The notes below the pieces were generated by a model. The model was not told the DNA's origin. It saw only the letters and a program-made list of their open reading frames with translations, and ran no database searches. This document shows, in pieces, positions 31,695-39,990 of a DNA stretch of 64,000 bases. This DNA is from PNAI01 sp035574295. Lineage in GTDB: Bacteria > Pseudomonadota > Alphaproteobacteria > Rhizobiales > Xanthobacteraceae. The DNA is taken from contig DATLYX010000078.1 in NCBI GenBank assembly GCA_035574295.1, positions 1 to 64,000 on the forward strand, written 5' to 3'. The translations under genes and the position numbers were made by a program. How positions within the stretch are numbered: position 1 is the first letter of the stretch; every line of letters begins with the position of its first letter.

Positions 31695-32918
31695 TTGGAC
31701 GTCACGTTCGCCGATATTCAGCGCGCACAGCGGGCCATTGCAGGTCACGTGCTGCGGACGCCGATGCTTCCGGCACCGCGGCTTTCCGAGCTCACCGGCG
31801 CCGACGTGCATGTGAAATACGAGAACATGCAGGTCACAAACTCCTTCAAGGAGCGCGGCGCGCGCGTGAAGCTCGCCGCGTTGTCGGATGAGGCGCGCAC
31901 GCGCGGCGTCATCGCCATGTCGGCCGGGAATCATGCGCAGGCGGTGGCCTATCATGCGCAGCGGCTCGGGATTCCCGCGACCGTCGTCATGCCAGTGACG
32001 ACGCCATTCGTGAAGGTGGCGGCGACCAAGGCACACGCCGCGAAGGTGGTCCTGCACGGCGAGACGATCTCCGAAGCGCAGGCGCGCGCGGAGGCGATCG
32101 CAAAAGAACGCAACCTGATCTGGGTGCACCCTTATGACGACGTTGAGGTGATCGCGGGGCAGGGCACGGTGGCGCTGGAAATGCTGGAGCAGGTTCCGGA
32201 CCTGGAAACGCTCGTGGTTCCCGTCGGCGGCGGCGGGCTTATCTCGGGGATGGCTGTTGCGGCAAAGGGTCTGCGGGCGGGCATTGAAATCATCGGCGTC
32301 GAGTCGGAGCTCTATCCCTCCATGTGGAACGCCATCCGCGGCGAACAGCGGCCAATCGGCGGCGCAACGCTGGCGGAGGGGATTGCGGTCAAGAACGTGG
32401 GGCGGCTGACGCTGCCCATCGTGCGGGCGCTGGTGAGCGACATCGTGCTGGTGGACGAGGAGCACATCGAGCGGGCGGTGAACGCCTACCTCACGCTCCA
32501 GAAAACCATGGCGGAAGGGGCGGGCGCTGCGGGGCTGGCGGCCATGCTGGCGGAGCCGGGGCGTTTCGCGGGCAAAAAGGTGGGTCTCGTGCTGTGCGGG
32601 GGCAACATCGACCCAAGGCTGCTTGCCACCATCATGGTGCGCGAACTAGAACGGGCGGACCGGATCGTGTCGTTCCGGCTCACGATCCCGGATCGCCCAG
32701 GAATCCTCGGCCATATTGCCACGGCGCTCGGGGAACTCGGCGCCAATATCCTTGAGGTGGATCACCGGCGGCTGTTTCTCGACGTGCCGGCCAAGGGTGC
32801 GCGGCTCGACATCACGGTGGAGACGCGCGACAGGGCGCATGCCGAGGAAATCCTCAAAGCGTTCGAGGCGGACGGCTATCAGCCGGTGCGAATCGAAGGC
32901 GGCGCGGTGATGGATTGA
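31695..32918 (+). CDS. threonine ammonia-lyase (catabolic type, with ACT domain)
   Basis: 407 residues. PLP Lys in TNSFKERGARVKL (about 54), PLP phosphate loop GGGGLISGMAV (about 180) and a C-terminal ACT domain (about 330-405: VSFRLTIPDRPGILGHIA). It converts threonine (and serine) to 2-oxobutyrate (pyruvate) plus ammonia. Size and a single short ACT domain match TdcB/short-form enzymes rather than the 500-residue biosynthetic IlvA. TTG 31695 is supported by GAGGAG 9 bp upstream. May feed isoleucine synthesis or threonine catabolism. Confidence 0.9.
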   Translation: MDVTFADIQRAQRAIAGHVLRTPMLPAPRLSELTGADVHVKYENMQVTNSFKERGARVKLAALSDEARTRGVIAMSAGNHAQAVAYHAQRLGIPATVVMPVTTPFVKVAATKAHAAKVVLHGETISEAQARAEAIAKERNLIWVHPYDDVEVIAGQGTVALEMLEQVPDLETLVVPVGGGGLISGMAVAAKGLRAGIEIIGVESELYPSMWNAIRGEQRPIGGATLAEGIAVKNVGRLTLPIVRALVSDIVLVDEEHIERAVNAYLTLQKTMAEGAGAAGLAAMLAEPGRFAGKKVGLVLCGGNIDPRLLATIMVRELERADRIVSFRLTIPDRPGILGHIATALGELGANILEVDHRRLFLDVPAKGARLDITVETRDRAHAEEILKAFEADGYQPVRIEGGAVMD

Positions 32919-32942
32919 ACCAACGCTGCGTACCGCGTGAGC

Positions 32943-34013
32943 CTATGCCCGCCGCAGCGCCTCGGCCACGCGGGGCGCAAAATAGGTGAGCACGCCGTCA
33001 GCGCCGGCGCGTTTGAAGGCAATCAGCGTTTCCATCATCGCCTTGTCGCCGTCGAGCCAGCCGTTTTGCGCCGCCGCCATCAGCATCGCGTATTCGCCGG
33101 ACACCTGATAGGCAAAGGTCGGCATGCCGAAGGTGTCTTTGACGCGGGCGAGAATGTCGAGATAGGGCAGGCCGGGCTTGACCATGATCATGTCGGCGCC
33201 TTCGGCAATATCCAGTTCGGCTTCGCGCAGGGCCTCGTCGGAATTGGCCGGGTCCATCTGATAAGTGCGCTTGTCGCCCTTGAGCGTGGCCGAGGAGCCG
33301 ACGGCGTCGCGGAACGGCCCGTAGAAGCAGGACGCATATTTCACGGCATAAGCCATGATCTGCGTGTCCACAAAACCCGCGGCGTCGAGGGCGGCGCGAA
33401 TGGCGCCGACGCGGCCGTCCATCATGTCGGACGGGGCAATGATATCGCAGCCGGCCTCGACCTGGATCAGCGCCTGCTTGACCAGAACCGCCACGGTTTC
33501 GTCGTTGAGGATCACGCCGTCGCGCAACAGACCGTCGTGACCGTGGCTGGTGTAGGGATCGAGCGCCACGTCACACAGCACGCCGACCTCGGGCACTTCC
33601 TTCTTGATCGCGCGGATGGCCCGGCACACGAGGTTGTCGGGGTTGAGGGCCTCGCTGCCGTCCTCGTCGCGCAGTCCGGGATCGGTGTAGGGGAACAGCG
33701 CGATGCAGGGAATCGTGAGTTTCGCCGCCTGCTCGGCCGCCCGCACCGCCTGATCGACGGAAAGGCGATCGACGCCGGGCATGGAGGGGACCGGCGTGCG
33801 GCGGTTGCTGCCCTCGGTCAAGAACAGCGGCCAAATGAGGTCGTCGGTGCTGAGCACGTGTTCGCGCACCATGCGGCGCGTCCATTCGGCGCGGCGGTTG
33901 CGACGCGGGCGCACCGGCAGGTCGAGCGGGCGGGCTTCCTGGGCCGGTCCCTTCGCTTCCGCCGGGGCCAAGCGCGTGCGGGGCTCGATCGGACGGCCGA
34001 ATTTGATGGCCAT
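32943..34013 (-). CDS. hemB: delta-aminolevulinic acid dehydratase (Mg-type)
   Basis: 356 residues. It condenses two 5-aminolevulinate molecules to porphobilinogen in haem synthesis. Schiff-base lysines lie in AYAVKYASCFYGPF and MIMVKPGLPYLD. The metal-site sequence is CDVALDPYTSHGHDG, the D-x-A-L-D-x-Y form reported for the Mg-dependent Bradyrhizobium enzyme, instead of the Cys-rich Zn site. GAGGA lies 8 bp before ATG 34013. Convergent with the threonine ammonia-lyase gene. Confidence 0.95.
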   Translation of the reverse strand: MAIKFGRPIEPRTRLAPAEAKGPAQEARPLDLPVRPRRNRRAEWTRRMVREHVLSTDDLIWPLFLTEGSNRRTPVPSMPGVDRLSVDQAVRAAEQAAKLTIPCIALFPYTDPGLRDEDGSEALNPDNLVCRAIRAIKKEVPEVGVLCDVALDPYTSHGHDGLLRDGVILNDETVAVLVKQALIQVEAGCDIIAPSDMMDGRVGAIRAALDAAGFVDTQIMAYAVKYASCFYGPFRDAVGSSATLKGDKRTYQMDPANSDEALREAELDIAEGADMIMVKPGLPYLDILARVKDTFGMPTFAYQVSGEYAMLMAAAQNGWLDGDKAMMETLIAFKRAGADGVLTYFAPRVAEALRRA

Positions 34014-34105
34014 GGCTCATTCCTCAGATTGCCGGGCTTCGGCGGTTCATTTTATAGCGTCTTGGGGCGACCGACGACAGGGTCGGGGCGAAGTGGGCCG
34101 GTCAG

Positions 34106-35245
34106 ATGGATTTTGAGCTTTCCGAGGAGCAGCGCGCGTTCGAGGCCACCGCGCGCAATTTCGCGCGCGAGCACATGATGCCGTTCGCACGCGAGTGGGA
34201 CGAAGACGAAACCTTTCCGGTCGAGGCCCTGCGCAAGGCGGCGGCGCTCGGCTTTGCGGGAATCTATGTGCGGGAGGACGTGGGCGGCGCGGCGCTGTCG
34301 CGGCTCGACGCCACCATCATCTTCGAACAACTCGCGCAGGGCTGCGTTTCGACGGCCGCCTACATTTCGATCCACAACATGGTGGCGTGGATGATCGATG
34401 CGTTCGGCAACGCGGCGCAACGGCGGCATTACGTGCCCAAGCTGTGCCGCATGGAGCATTTTGGCAGCTATTGCCTGACCGAACCCGATTCGGGCTCCGA
34501 TGCGGCGAGCCTGAAGACGCGGGCGCGCCGCGACGGCGCCCATTACGTGCTCGACGGCGCAAAGGCGTTCATCTCGGGCGGCGGCGTGTCCGATGTCTAT
34601 GTGGTGATGGCACGTACCGGCGGCGAAGGGCCGAAGGGCATTTCCTGCTTCATCGTCGAGAAGGGCACGCCGGGGCTTTCGTTCGGCGCATTGGAGAAGA
34701 AGCTCGGCTGGAAGACGCAGCCGACGCGCATGGTGATGTTCGAGAATTGCCGCGTGCCGGCGGAGAACAGACTCGGAGCGGAAGGGGAGGGCTTCAAGAT
34801 CGCCATGGCGGGCCTCGACGGCGGACGGCTCAACATCGCCGCCTGCTCGATCGGCGGTGCGCAGTTCTGTCTCGACCGTACCATCGCGTACATGCGGGAA
34901 CGAAAGCAGTTCGGCACGCGGCTTGCCGAGTTTCAGGCGCTGCGCTTCCGCATCGCCGACTATGCCACCGAGCTCGAAGCGGCGCGGCTGTTGCTGCGAC
35001 GCGCGGCTGTGGCGGTGGGCGAGGGCGCGCCCGGCGCTACGCGACTTGCGGCCATGGCCAAGCGGTTGGCCACGGACACGGGCTTTGCGGTCGTGAACGG
35101 CTGCCTGCAACTGCACGGCGGCTACGGCTATCTGCGCGACCATCCGATCGAACGGGTGCTGCGCGACGTGCGCGTGCACCAGATCCTCGAAGGCACCAAC
35201 GAGGTGATGCGGTTGATCGTGAGCCGCAGTCTTTTGGACAACTGA
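34106..35245 (+). CDS. acyl-CoA dehydrogenase, probably isobutyryl-CoA dehydrogenase
   Basis: 379 residues, standard FAD acyl-CoA dehydrogenase fold. YCLTEPDSGSDAASLKT and FISGGG bind flavin; the catalytic Glu is in VHQILEGTNEVMRLIV near the C-terminus; GYLRDHPIERVLRD is conserved. Seven bases separate it from the 3-hydroxyisobutyryl-CoA hydrolase gene, and mmsB follows, so oxidation of isobutyryl-CoA (valine pathway) is the likely role. Short- or branched-chain specificity cannot be proven from sequence. Confidence 0.88.
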   Translation: MDFELSEEQRAFEATARNFAREHMMPFAREWDEDETFPVEALRKAAALGFAGIYVREDVGGAALSRLDATIIFEQLAQGCVSTAAYISIHNMVAWMIDAFGNAAQRRHYVPKLCRMEHFGSYCLTEPDSGSDAASLKTRARRDGAHYVLDGAKAFISGGGVSDVYVVMARTGGEGPKGISCFIVEKGTPGLSFGALEKKLGWKTQPTRMVMFENCRVPAENRLGAEGEGFKIAMAGLDGGRLNIAACSIGGAQFCLDRTIAYMRERKQFGTRLAEFQALRFRIADYATELEAARLLLRRAAVAVGEGAPGATRLAAMAKRLATDTGFAVVNGCLQLHGGYGYLRDHPIERVLRDVRVHQILEGTNEVMRLIVSRSLLDN

Positions 35246-35251
35246 AAATCC

Positions 35252-36304
35252 ATGGCAGGGACCGAAGCGGAGATTTTATTCGAGCGCCGGGGTGCCGCGG
35301 GCCTGGTCACGCTCAATCGGCCGAGGGCGCTGAATGCGGTCACGCACAACATGGTGCGGTTGTTGACCGCGCAGCTTGCGGCCTGGGCTGCCGACCCGGC
35401 GGTGACGCGGGTGATCGTCACAGCGGCCGGCGAGCGGGCCTTTTGTGCCGGAGGAGACATTCGGGCGCTGTACGAGCTCGGGCGCGCGGGACGCTTCACG
35501 GAGATGCTTGCGTTCTGGCGCGAGGAGTACGCGCTGAATGCGATGATCAAGCGTTATCCGAAGCCCTATGTCGCGCTGATCGACGGCATCGTCATGGGCG
35601 GAGGTGTGGGCATTTCGATTCACGGCTCGCATCGCGTGGCCGGGGACCGATATCTGTTCGCCATGCCGGAAGTGGGTATCGGCTTCTTTCCTGATGTCGG
35701 GGCGACCTGGTTCCTGCCGCGTATGCCGGGTGAAATCGGGACCTATTGCGCGCTGACGGGGGAGCGGTTCGGGCCGGATGACGGGGTGGCCATCACAGCC
35801 GCCACGCACCGCGTGTCGTCGGCGCGTTTTACGGCGCTGGCGGAGGCGTTGTGCGGCGCGGTTTCAGTGGACGCGATCCTTGCCGCCTTCACGGAGCCGG
35901 TCGTCAACCCCCCGATTGCCGGACTGCAGCCGGCCGTCGACCGACTGTTCAAAGGGGATCGGGTCGAGGATATTTTGGCGGCGCTCGACGGCGCGGCGGC
36001 CGGCGGCGCGGACGCGACGTTTGCCGCGGGGGCTGCGGCGACGATCCGCACCAAATCGCCGACCAGCCTCAAGCTTGCGCTCGCGCAGGTGCGAGCGGGC
36101 CGCAATCTGACGTTCGAGGCGTGCATGCAGACCGAATTCCGCATCGTCTCGCGGATCATTCATGGGCATGATTTCTACGAAGGAGTGCGCGCGGTGATCG
36201 TCGACAAGGACAACCGGCCGATGTGGCGACCGGCCACGCTCGACGCGGTGACGCCGGCCGATGTCGAGCGCCATTTCGCCCCTCTACCGGACGGGGAACT
36301 ATGA
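35252..36304 (+). CDS. 3-hydroxyisobutyryl-CoA hydrolase (crotonase fold)
   Basis: 350 residues, longer than simple enoyl-CoA hydratases (about 260) and matching HIBYL-CoA hydrolases. AGERAFCAGGDIRALYE forms the oxyanion region; IVMGGGVGISIHG and MPEVGIGFFPDVGATWFL carry the catalytic Glu and Asp typical of this branch. It releases 3-hydroxyisobutyrate from its CoA ester, the step before mmsB. Overlaps the next start by four bases. Confidence 0.88.
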   Translation: MAGTEAEILFERRGAAGLVTLNRPRALNAVTHNMVRLLTAQLAAWAADPAVTRVIVTAAGERAFCAGGDIRALYELGRAGRFTEMLAFWREEYALNAMIKRYPKPYVALIDGIVMGGGVGISIHGSHRVAGDRYLFAMPEVGIGFFPDVGATWFLPRMPGEIGTYCALTGERFGPDDGVAITAATHRVSSARFTALAEALCGAVSVDAILAAFTEPVVNPPIAGLQPAVDRLFKGDRVEDILAALDGAAAGGADATFAAGAAATIRTKSPTSLKLALAQVRAGRNLTFEACMQTEFRIVSRIIHGHDFYEGVRAVIVDKDNRPMWRPATLDAVTPADVERHFAPLPDGEL

Positions 36305-36747
36305 GCGACCCGATCATCACCCATCCGGTACGCACGCTTGAGCCGGTGCATGCCGACGCGCAGCAGACCGGCGAAGGCCGCTGGACCAAGGCGCTGGTCC
36401 TGTTTCTGCGCGCCATGGCCGTGCTGGCGCTGCTCAAGGGGCTCTATCACTGGGCCGTGGTGTGCGGAATCATCAACCCCGCGCAGGATTTTTTGGCGCA
36501 AAGCTTGGCGTGGCAGACGGCGACCGTGTTTTTTGCGGTGATCGATCTCGTTGCCGCGGTCGGATTGTGGCTGCTGGCGGCCTGGGGTGCGGTGGTGTGG
36601 CTCACCGCTGCCATTTCAATGGCGGCGGTCGAAGTGTTTTTTCCGGAGGTTTACGGCGGGCGGATGTGGGTCGTTGCGATCGAGGGGGTGTTGCTGGCCA
36701 GCTATCTCGTGCTTGCGATCCAGTCGGCGCGTGAGCATCCGCAATAA
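36301..36747 (+). CDS. small membrane protein of unknown function (DUF6163-like)
   Basis: 148 residues. Four hydrophobic segments (about 32-55, 70-90, 95-115, 122-142) suggest an integral inner-membrane protein with a cytoplasmic N-terminus rich in Asp/Glu/His. I recall such proteins in Rhizobiales as DUF6163, always without function. Its start overlaps the hydrolase stop, and it sits inside the valine-degradation cluster before mmsB, so it is co-transcribed; whether it takes part in the pathway is unknown. Confidence 0.7.
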   Translation: MSDPIITHPVRTLEPVHADAQQTGEGRWTKALVLFLRAMAVLALLKGLYHWAVVCGIINPAQDFLAQSLAWQTATVFFAVIDLVAAVGLWLLAAWGAVVWLTAAISMAAVEVFFPEVYGGRMWVVAIEGVLLASYLVLAIQSAREHPQ

Positions 36748-36809
36748 AGCGGACGGCGAGGCAAAAGCCGCGCGCAACGGGGCATGGGGCAAGGAGCAAG
36801 GAGGCGGAT

Positions 36810-37697
36810 ATGGCGCGGATCGGTTTTATCGGGCTCGGCAACATGGGCCTTCCCATGGCGCTCAATCTCTTGAAGGCGGGGCATTCGGTCACCGGCTTCG
36901 ATCTGAACCAGGCGCAGGTGAAGAAGCTCGCGGACGGGGGCGGGGCTGCGGCGCCCAACGTGGCTGCAGCGGCCTCGGCCGGCGAGGTGGTGATCTCGAT
37001 GCTGCCCGCAGGCAGGGAGGTGCGGGAGGTTTATCTCGGCGAGGCCGGCGTGCTTTCGGCCGCACGCACGGGCGCACTGCTGATCGATTCCTCGACCATC
37101 GACGTGGACACGGCGCGGGCTGTTGCCGCGGCCGCGGAGAAAAAGGGTTTTGCAATGCTGGATGCGCCGGTCTCCGGCGGAGTTGCCGGTGCGCAAGCAG
37201 CAACACTCACGTTCATGGTCGGCGGCAGCAGCGAGGCTTTCGCGCGGGCAAGACCGGTGCTGGAAGCCATGGGCAAAAACATCGTGCATGCCGGCGGAGC
37301 GGGCAACGGACAGGCGGCCAAGATCTGCAACAACATGATCCTCGGCATCTCGATGATTGCGGTCTCTGAGGCGTTCGTATTGGCGGAGAAGCTTGGCCTC
37401 GAAGCGCAAAAGCTGTTCGACATTGCCTCAAAATCGTCCGGGCAATGCTGGTCGCTCACCAGCTATTGTCCGGTGCCGGGGCTGGTGCCTACGGCGCCTT
37501 CCAACCGCGGCTATCAGGCAGGCTTCACCGCGGCGATGATGCTCAAGGATTTGAAGCTGGCGCAGGAGGCGGCGCGGGCCGCGGCTGCCAACACGCGGCT
37601 CGGCGCGGAGGCCGCCGCCATTTACGCGCGTTATGTCGACGGCGGGGAGGCGGCCAAGGATTTCTCCGGGATTATCCAGTTTGTGCGCGGGAAATGA
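36810..37697 (+). CDS. mmsB: 3-hydroxyisobutyrate dehydrogenase
   Basis: 295 residues. Rossmann loop GFIGLGNMGLPMALNLLKAGH, substrate loop DAPVSGGVAGAQAATLTFMVGG and catalytic Lys in GNGQAAKICNNM are all present, the full signature of beta-hydroxyacid dehydrogenases; the serine/SGGxxGA form fits 3-hydroxyisobutyrate. It oxidises 3-hydroxyisobutyrate to methylmalonate semialdehyde with NAD+. The methylmalonate-semialdehyde dehydrogenase gene (mmsA) is not in view. AAGGAG-type site lies before ATG 36810. Confidence 0.93.
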   Translation: MARIGFIGLGNMGLPMALNLLKAGHSVTGFDLNQAQVKKLADGGGAAAPNVAAAASAGEVVISMLPAGREVREVYLGEAGVLSAARTGALLIDSSTIDVDTARAVAAAAEKKGFAMLDAPVSGGVAGAQAATLTFMVGGSSEAFARARPVLEAMGKNIVHAGGAGNGQAAKICNNMILGISMIAVSEAFVLAEKLGLEAQKLFDIASKSSGQCWSLTSYCPVPGLVPTAPSNRGYQAGFTAAMMLKDLKLAQEAARAAAANTRLGAEAAAIYARYVDGGEAAKDFSGIIQFVRGK

Positions 37698-37761
37698 GGA
37701 TTTGCAGTTTTGTAAGGTCAACGGTAAGTAAAAATGTCCGCTTGCATTGTAAGTTCATGGA

Positions 37762-37791
37762 TTGATTCACGCTCAGGCATAAATCTAATCT
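37762..37791 (+). promoter_or_regulatory. candidate promoter of ldtR
   Basis: TTGATT (37762-37767) and TAATCT (37786-37791) with an 18-bp spacer, in an A+T-rich leader unlike its GC-rich surroundings. Transcription would start close to the palindrome at 37794. Confidence 0.35.
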
Positions 37792-37793
37792 TT

Positions 37794-37803
37794 ATTGTAC
37801 AAT
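37794..37803. promoter_or_regulatory. perfect 10-bp palindrome in the ldtR leader, candidate autoregulatory site
   Basis: ATTGTACAAT, embedded in A/T-rich flanks (TTT and TTAA) and bracketed by TCTAAT (37784-37789) and ATTAGA (37814-37819). MarR-type dimers bind such inverted repeats, and the gene 90 bp downstream encodes one. Confidence 0.45.
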
Positions 37804-37895
37804 TTAAGCCGATATTAGATCATTGGCCCTAGGGTCGGTGCGCGGATGAAGGACAGGGCTTTGTTCGCGCGCACAAGAAATCCGGGAAGGCGTCA

Positions 37896-38411
37896 ATGAT
37901 GAAATCAGCAGTCAAGCCGGTCGAGCCGGCTGAACGGCAGGCTCGATTTGAACACATCCGGCCGCTCTATCTCGATGCTTTGACGCTAGTCGAGCGACTG
38001 CATCGCCGTCTGCTCGACGTGATCAAGGATGAATTCGACCGGCGCGGCCGTTCGGACATCAATTCGGTACAGGCGCTGTTGCTCTACAACATCGGCGACA
38101 AGGAACTGACCGCGGGCGAGTTGCGCACGCGCGGCTACTACCTCGGTTCCAACGTCTCCTACAACCTCAAGAAACTCGTCGAGATGGGGTTCCTCGACCA
38201 CCAGCGATCGCGGGTCGACCGGCGTTCGGTGCGCATCAAATTGACGGAGAAGGGCGCGGAAGTGCGCGATATCGTCGATGCGCTCTACATGAAACACGTG
38301 CGCACGGTGGAGCAGGTGGGCGGCATCAGCGCAGATGATTTTCAGACGCTCAACAAATCGCTGCACCGGCTGGAGCGGTTCTGGACGGACCAGATCCTCT
38401 ACAGGCTGTAA
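37896..38411 (+). CDS. ldtR: MarR-family regulator LdtR
   Basis: 171 residues. Winged-helix MarR core: VQALLLYNIGDKELTAGELRTRGYYLGSNVSYNLKKLVEMGFLDHQRSRVDRRSVRIKLTEKG holds the recognition helix (SNVSYNLKKL) and wing (DRRSVRI). Length and sequence match LdtR of Liberibacter and Sinorhizobium, which controls the adjacent L,D-transpeptidase and osmotic tolerance. GGGAAGG lies before ATG 37896 (a second ATG follows at 37899). The partner ldt gene is directly downstream on the same strand. Confidence 0.88.
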   Translation: MMKSAVKPVEPAERQARFEHIRPLYLDALTLVERLHRRLLDVIKDEFDRRGRSDINSVQALLLYNIGDKELTAGELRTRGYYLGSNVSYNLKKLVEMGFLDHQRSRVDRRSVRIKLTEKGAEVRDIVDALYMKHVRTVEQVGGISADDFQTLNKSLHRLERFWTDQILYRL

Positions 38412-38437
38412 GCAGCGTTTCCCGGTCAGCCTTGGAA

Positions 38438-38476
38438 GCCCCGGCGGGTGAAAACCCGGCCGGGGCATTGTCTTTA
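38438..38476 (+). terminator. intrinsic terminator of ldtR
   Basis: GCCCCGGCGGGT (38438-38449) folds on ACCCGGCCGGGGC (38454-38466) with loop GAAA, followed by ATTGTCTTT. It separates ldtR from the transpeptidase gene, so that gene probably has its own promoter. Confidence 0.7.
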
Positions 38477-38592
38477 GGCCATAAAAACGCCGGGACGCGC
38501 CGTTAGGAGCGTCGTGGGGTTACCCGTCGGGCGACGGCGGCCCACATTTGATGAACAATGCGGCCGTGCGCCGCAAGGGTAGGTTCTCGCGC

Positions 38593-39891
38593 ATGACGAG
38601 GGCGAAACAGCAAGGCGGCCTTAGCATCACCCGGCGGCGGTTTCTTCGCCGTCTCGCCGGGACTGCTGCAACGCTCGGGTCGTCGGCGCTGACCGTGCGG
38701 CTGGCGGCGGCTCAGGATGCGGCCCTGCAGGCGCTCATGGAACAGAATCAGCGGCGGGGCGACTTTGGCCAAAGCTTCGACTCGGCCTCGCGCACCATCA
38801 CCATGCCGAAGGCCGGCATTCCGACGCTCTCGCCGCTTTCGGTGCTGACGACCGAGCAGGCCATCCGCCGCTACGAGGGGATCGTGGCGTCCGGCGGGTG
38901 GCCGACGGTGCCGGCGGGCGAGCGCCTGCGACTCGGCAACCGCAGCCAGACCGTGGTCACGCTGCGCCGGCGCCTGGCGATCGCCGGAGATATCGGCGAG
39001 AACGCCGGGGTTGCGGAGATCTATGATTCCTATGTCGAAGCCGCGGTGCGGCGGTTCCAGGCGCGGCACGGCCTTTCGGTGGACGGCGTGATGCGCGAGC
39101 AGACGTTTGCCGCCATGAACGTTCCGGCGCACGTGCGTCTCAGCCAGCTCAAAGCCAATCTGGCCCGGCTGCGCAGCGCGAGCGCAAATCTCGGTCCGCG
39201 CTATGTGGTCTGCAATATTCCGGCCGCGCAGGTGGAGGCGGTGGAGAGCGGGGTGGTGGTCTCGCGGCACACCGCCGTGGTCGGCAAACCCGACCGGCCG
39301 TCGCCGGACATCAACAGCCGGATCATCGAGATCAATTTCAATCCCTATTGGACCGTCCCGGTGTCGATCGTCAGGCGCGACCTCATTCCGAAGATGCAGG
39401 AGGCGCCGGATTATCTCACGACCAACCGCATCCGCATCTTCGATCAGCGCGGCAACGAGCTCAGCCCGGCGCAGATCAACTGGTATTCGGAAGAGGCGAC
39501 CAACTACATGTTCAAGCAGGATCCGGGCGACTTCAATTCGCTCGGCTCGGTGCGCATCAATTTTCCCAACAAGGATGGCGTGTACATGCACGACACGCCG
39601 TTCAAGAATCTGTTCGGAGAGGATTTCCGCTTCCATTCCTCCGGGTGCATCCGGGTGCAGAACGTCCGCGATCTGGTCAACTGGCTGTTGGTGGAAACCC
39701 CGGGCTGGTCGCGGCAGGAGATCGATGCCGTGATCAAGAGCGGCGAACGCAAGGACGCCAAGATCGCCAGACCCGTGCCGCTCTACTGGGTGTACGTGAC
39801 GGCCTGGGCAACGCCGGACGGTATCGTGCAGTTCCGCGACGACATCTACAATCGGGACGGCCTCGGATCGCTGGTAATTTTCCGCGGCTGA
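38593..39891 (+). CDS. L,D-transpeptidase with peptidoglycan-binding domain, Tat-exported
   Basis: 432 residues from ATG 38593 (AAGGGTAGG about 10 bp upstream); ATG 38551 or TTG 38548 would add a 14-residue basic lead. TRRRFLRRLAGTAATLGSSALTV is a twin-arginine signal. A PG-binding-1 domain (about 119-173) is followed by the YkuD catalytic domain with Cys352 in FHSSGCIRVQNVRDL and the conserved MHDTP. It makes 3-3 cross-links or attaches proteins to murein in the periplasm. It corresponds to ldtP of the ldtR-ldtP pair. Confidence 0.88.
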   Translation: MTRAKQQGGLSITRRRFLRRLAGTAATLGSSALTVRLAAAQDAALQALMEQNQRRGDFGQSFDSASRTITMPKAGIPTLSPLSVLTTEQAIRRYEGIVASGGWPTVPAGERLRLGNRSQTVVTLRRRLAIAGDIGENAGVAEIYDSYVEAAVRRFQARHGLSVDGVMREQTFAAMNVPAHVRLSQLKANLARLRSASANLGPRYVVCNIPAAQVEAVESGVVVSRHTAVVGKPDRPSPDINSRIIEINFNPYWTVPVSIVRRDLIPKMQEAPDYLTTNRIRIFDQRGNELSPAQINWYSEEATNYMFKQDPGDFNSLGSVRINFPNKDGVYMHDTPFKNLFGEDFRFHSSGCIRVQNVRDLVNWLLVETPGWSRQEIDAVIKSGERKDAKIARPVPLYWVYVTAWATPDGIVQFRDDIYNRDGLGSLVIFRG

Positions 39892-39990
39892 CGCACTTAT
39901 CACAACATCTTGCGGTCGCTGGACAATCAGCCGCCAGACTTGGCGCATCGGGGCCGATGTGCTAGGCGACATGCGAACCAGGAGCCGTCG

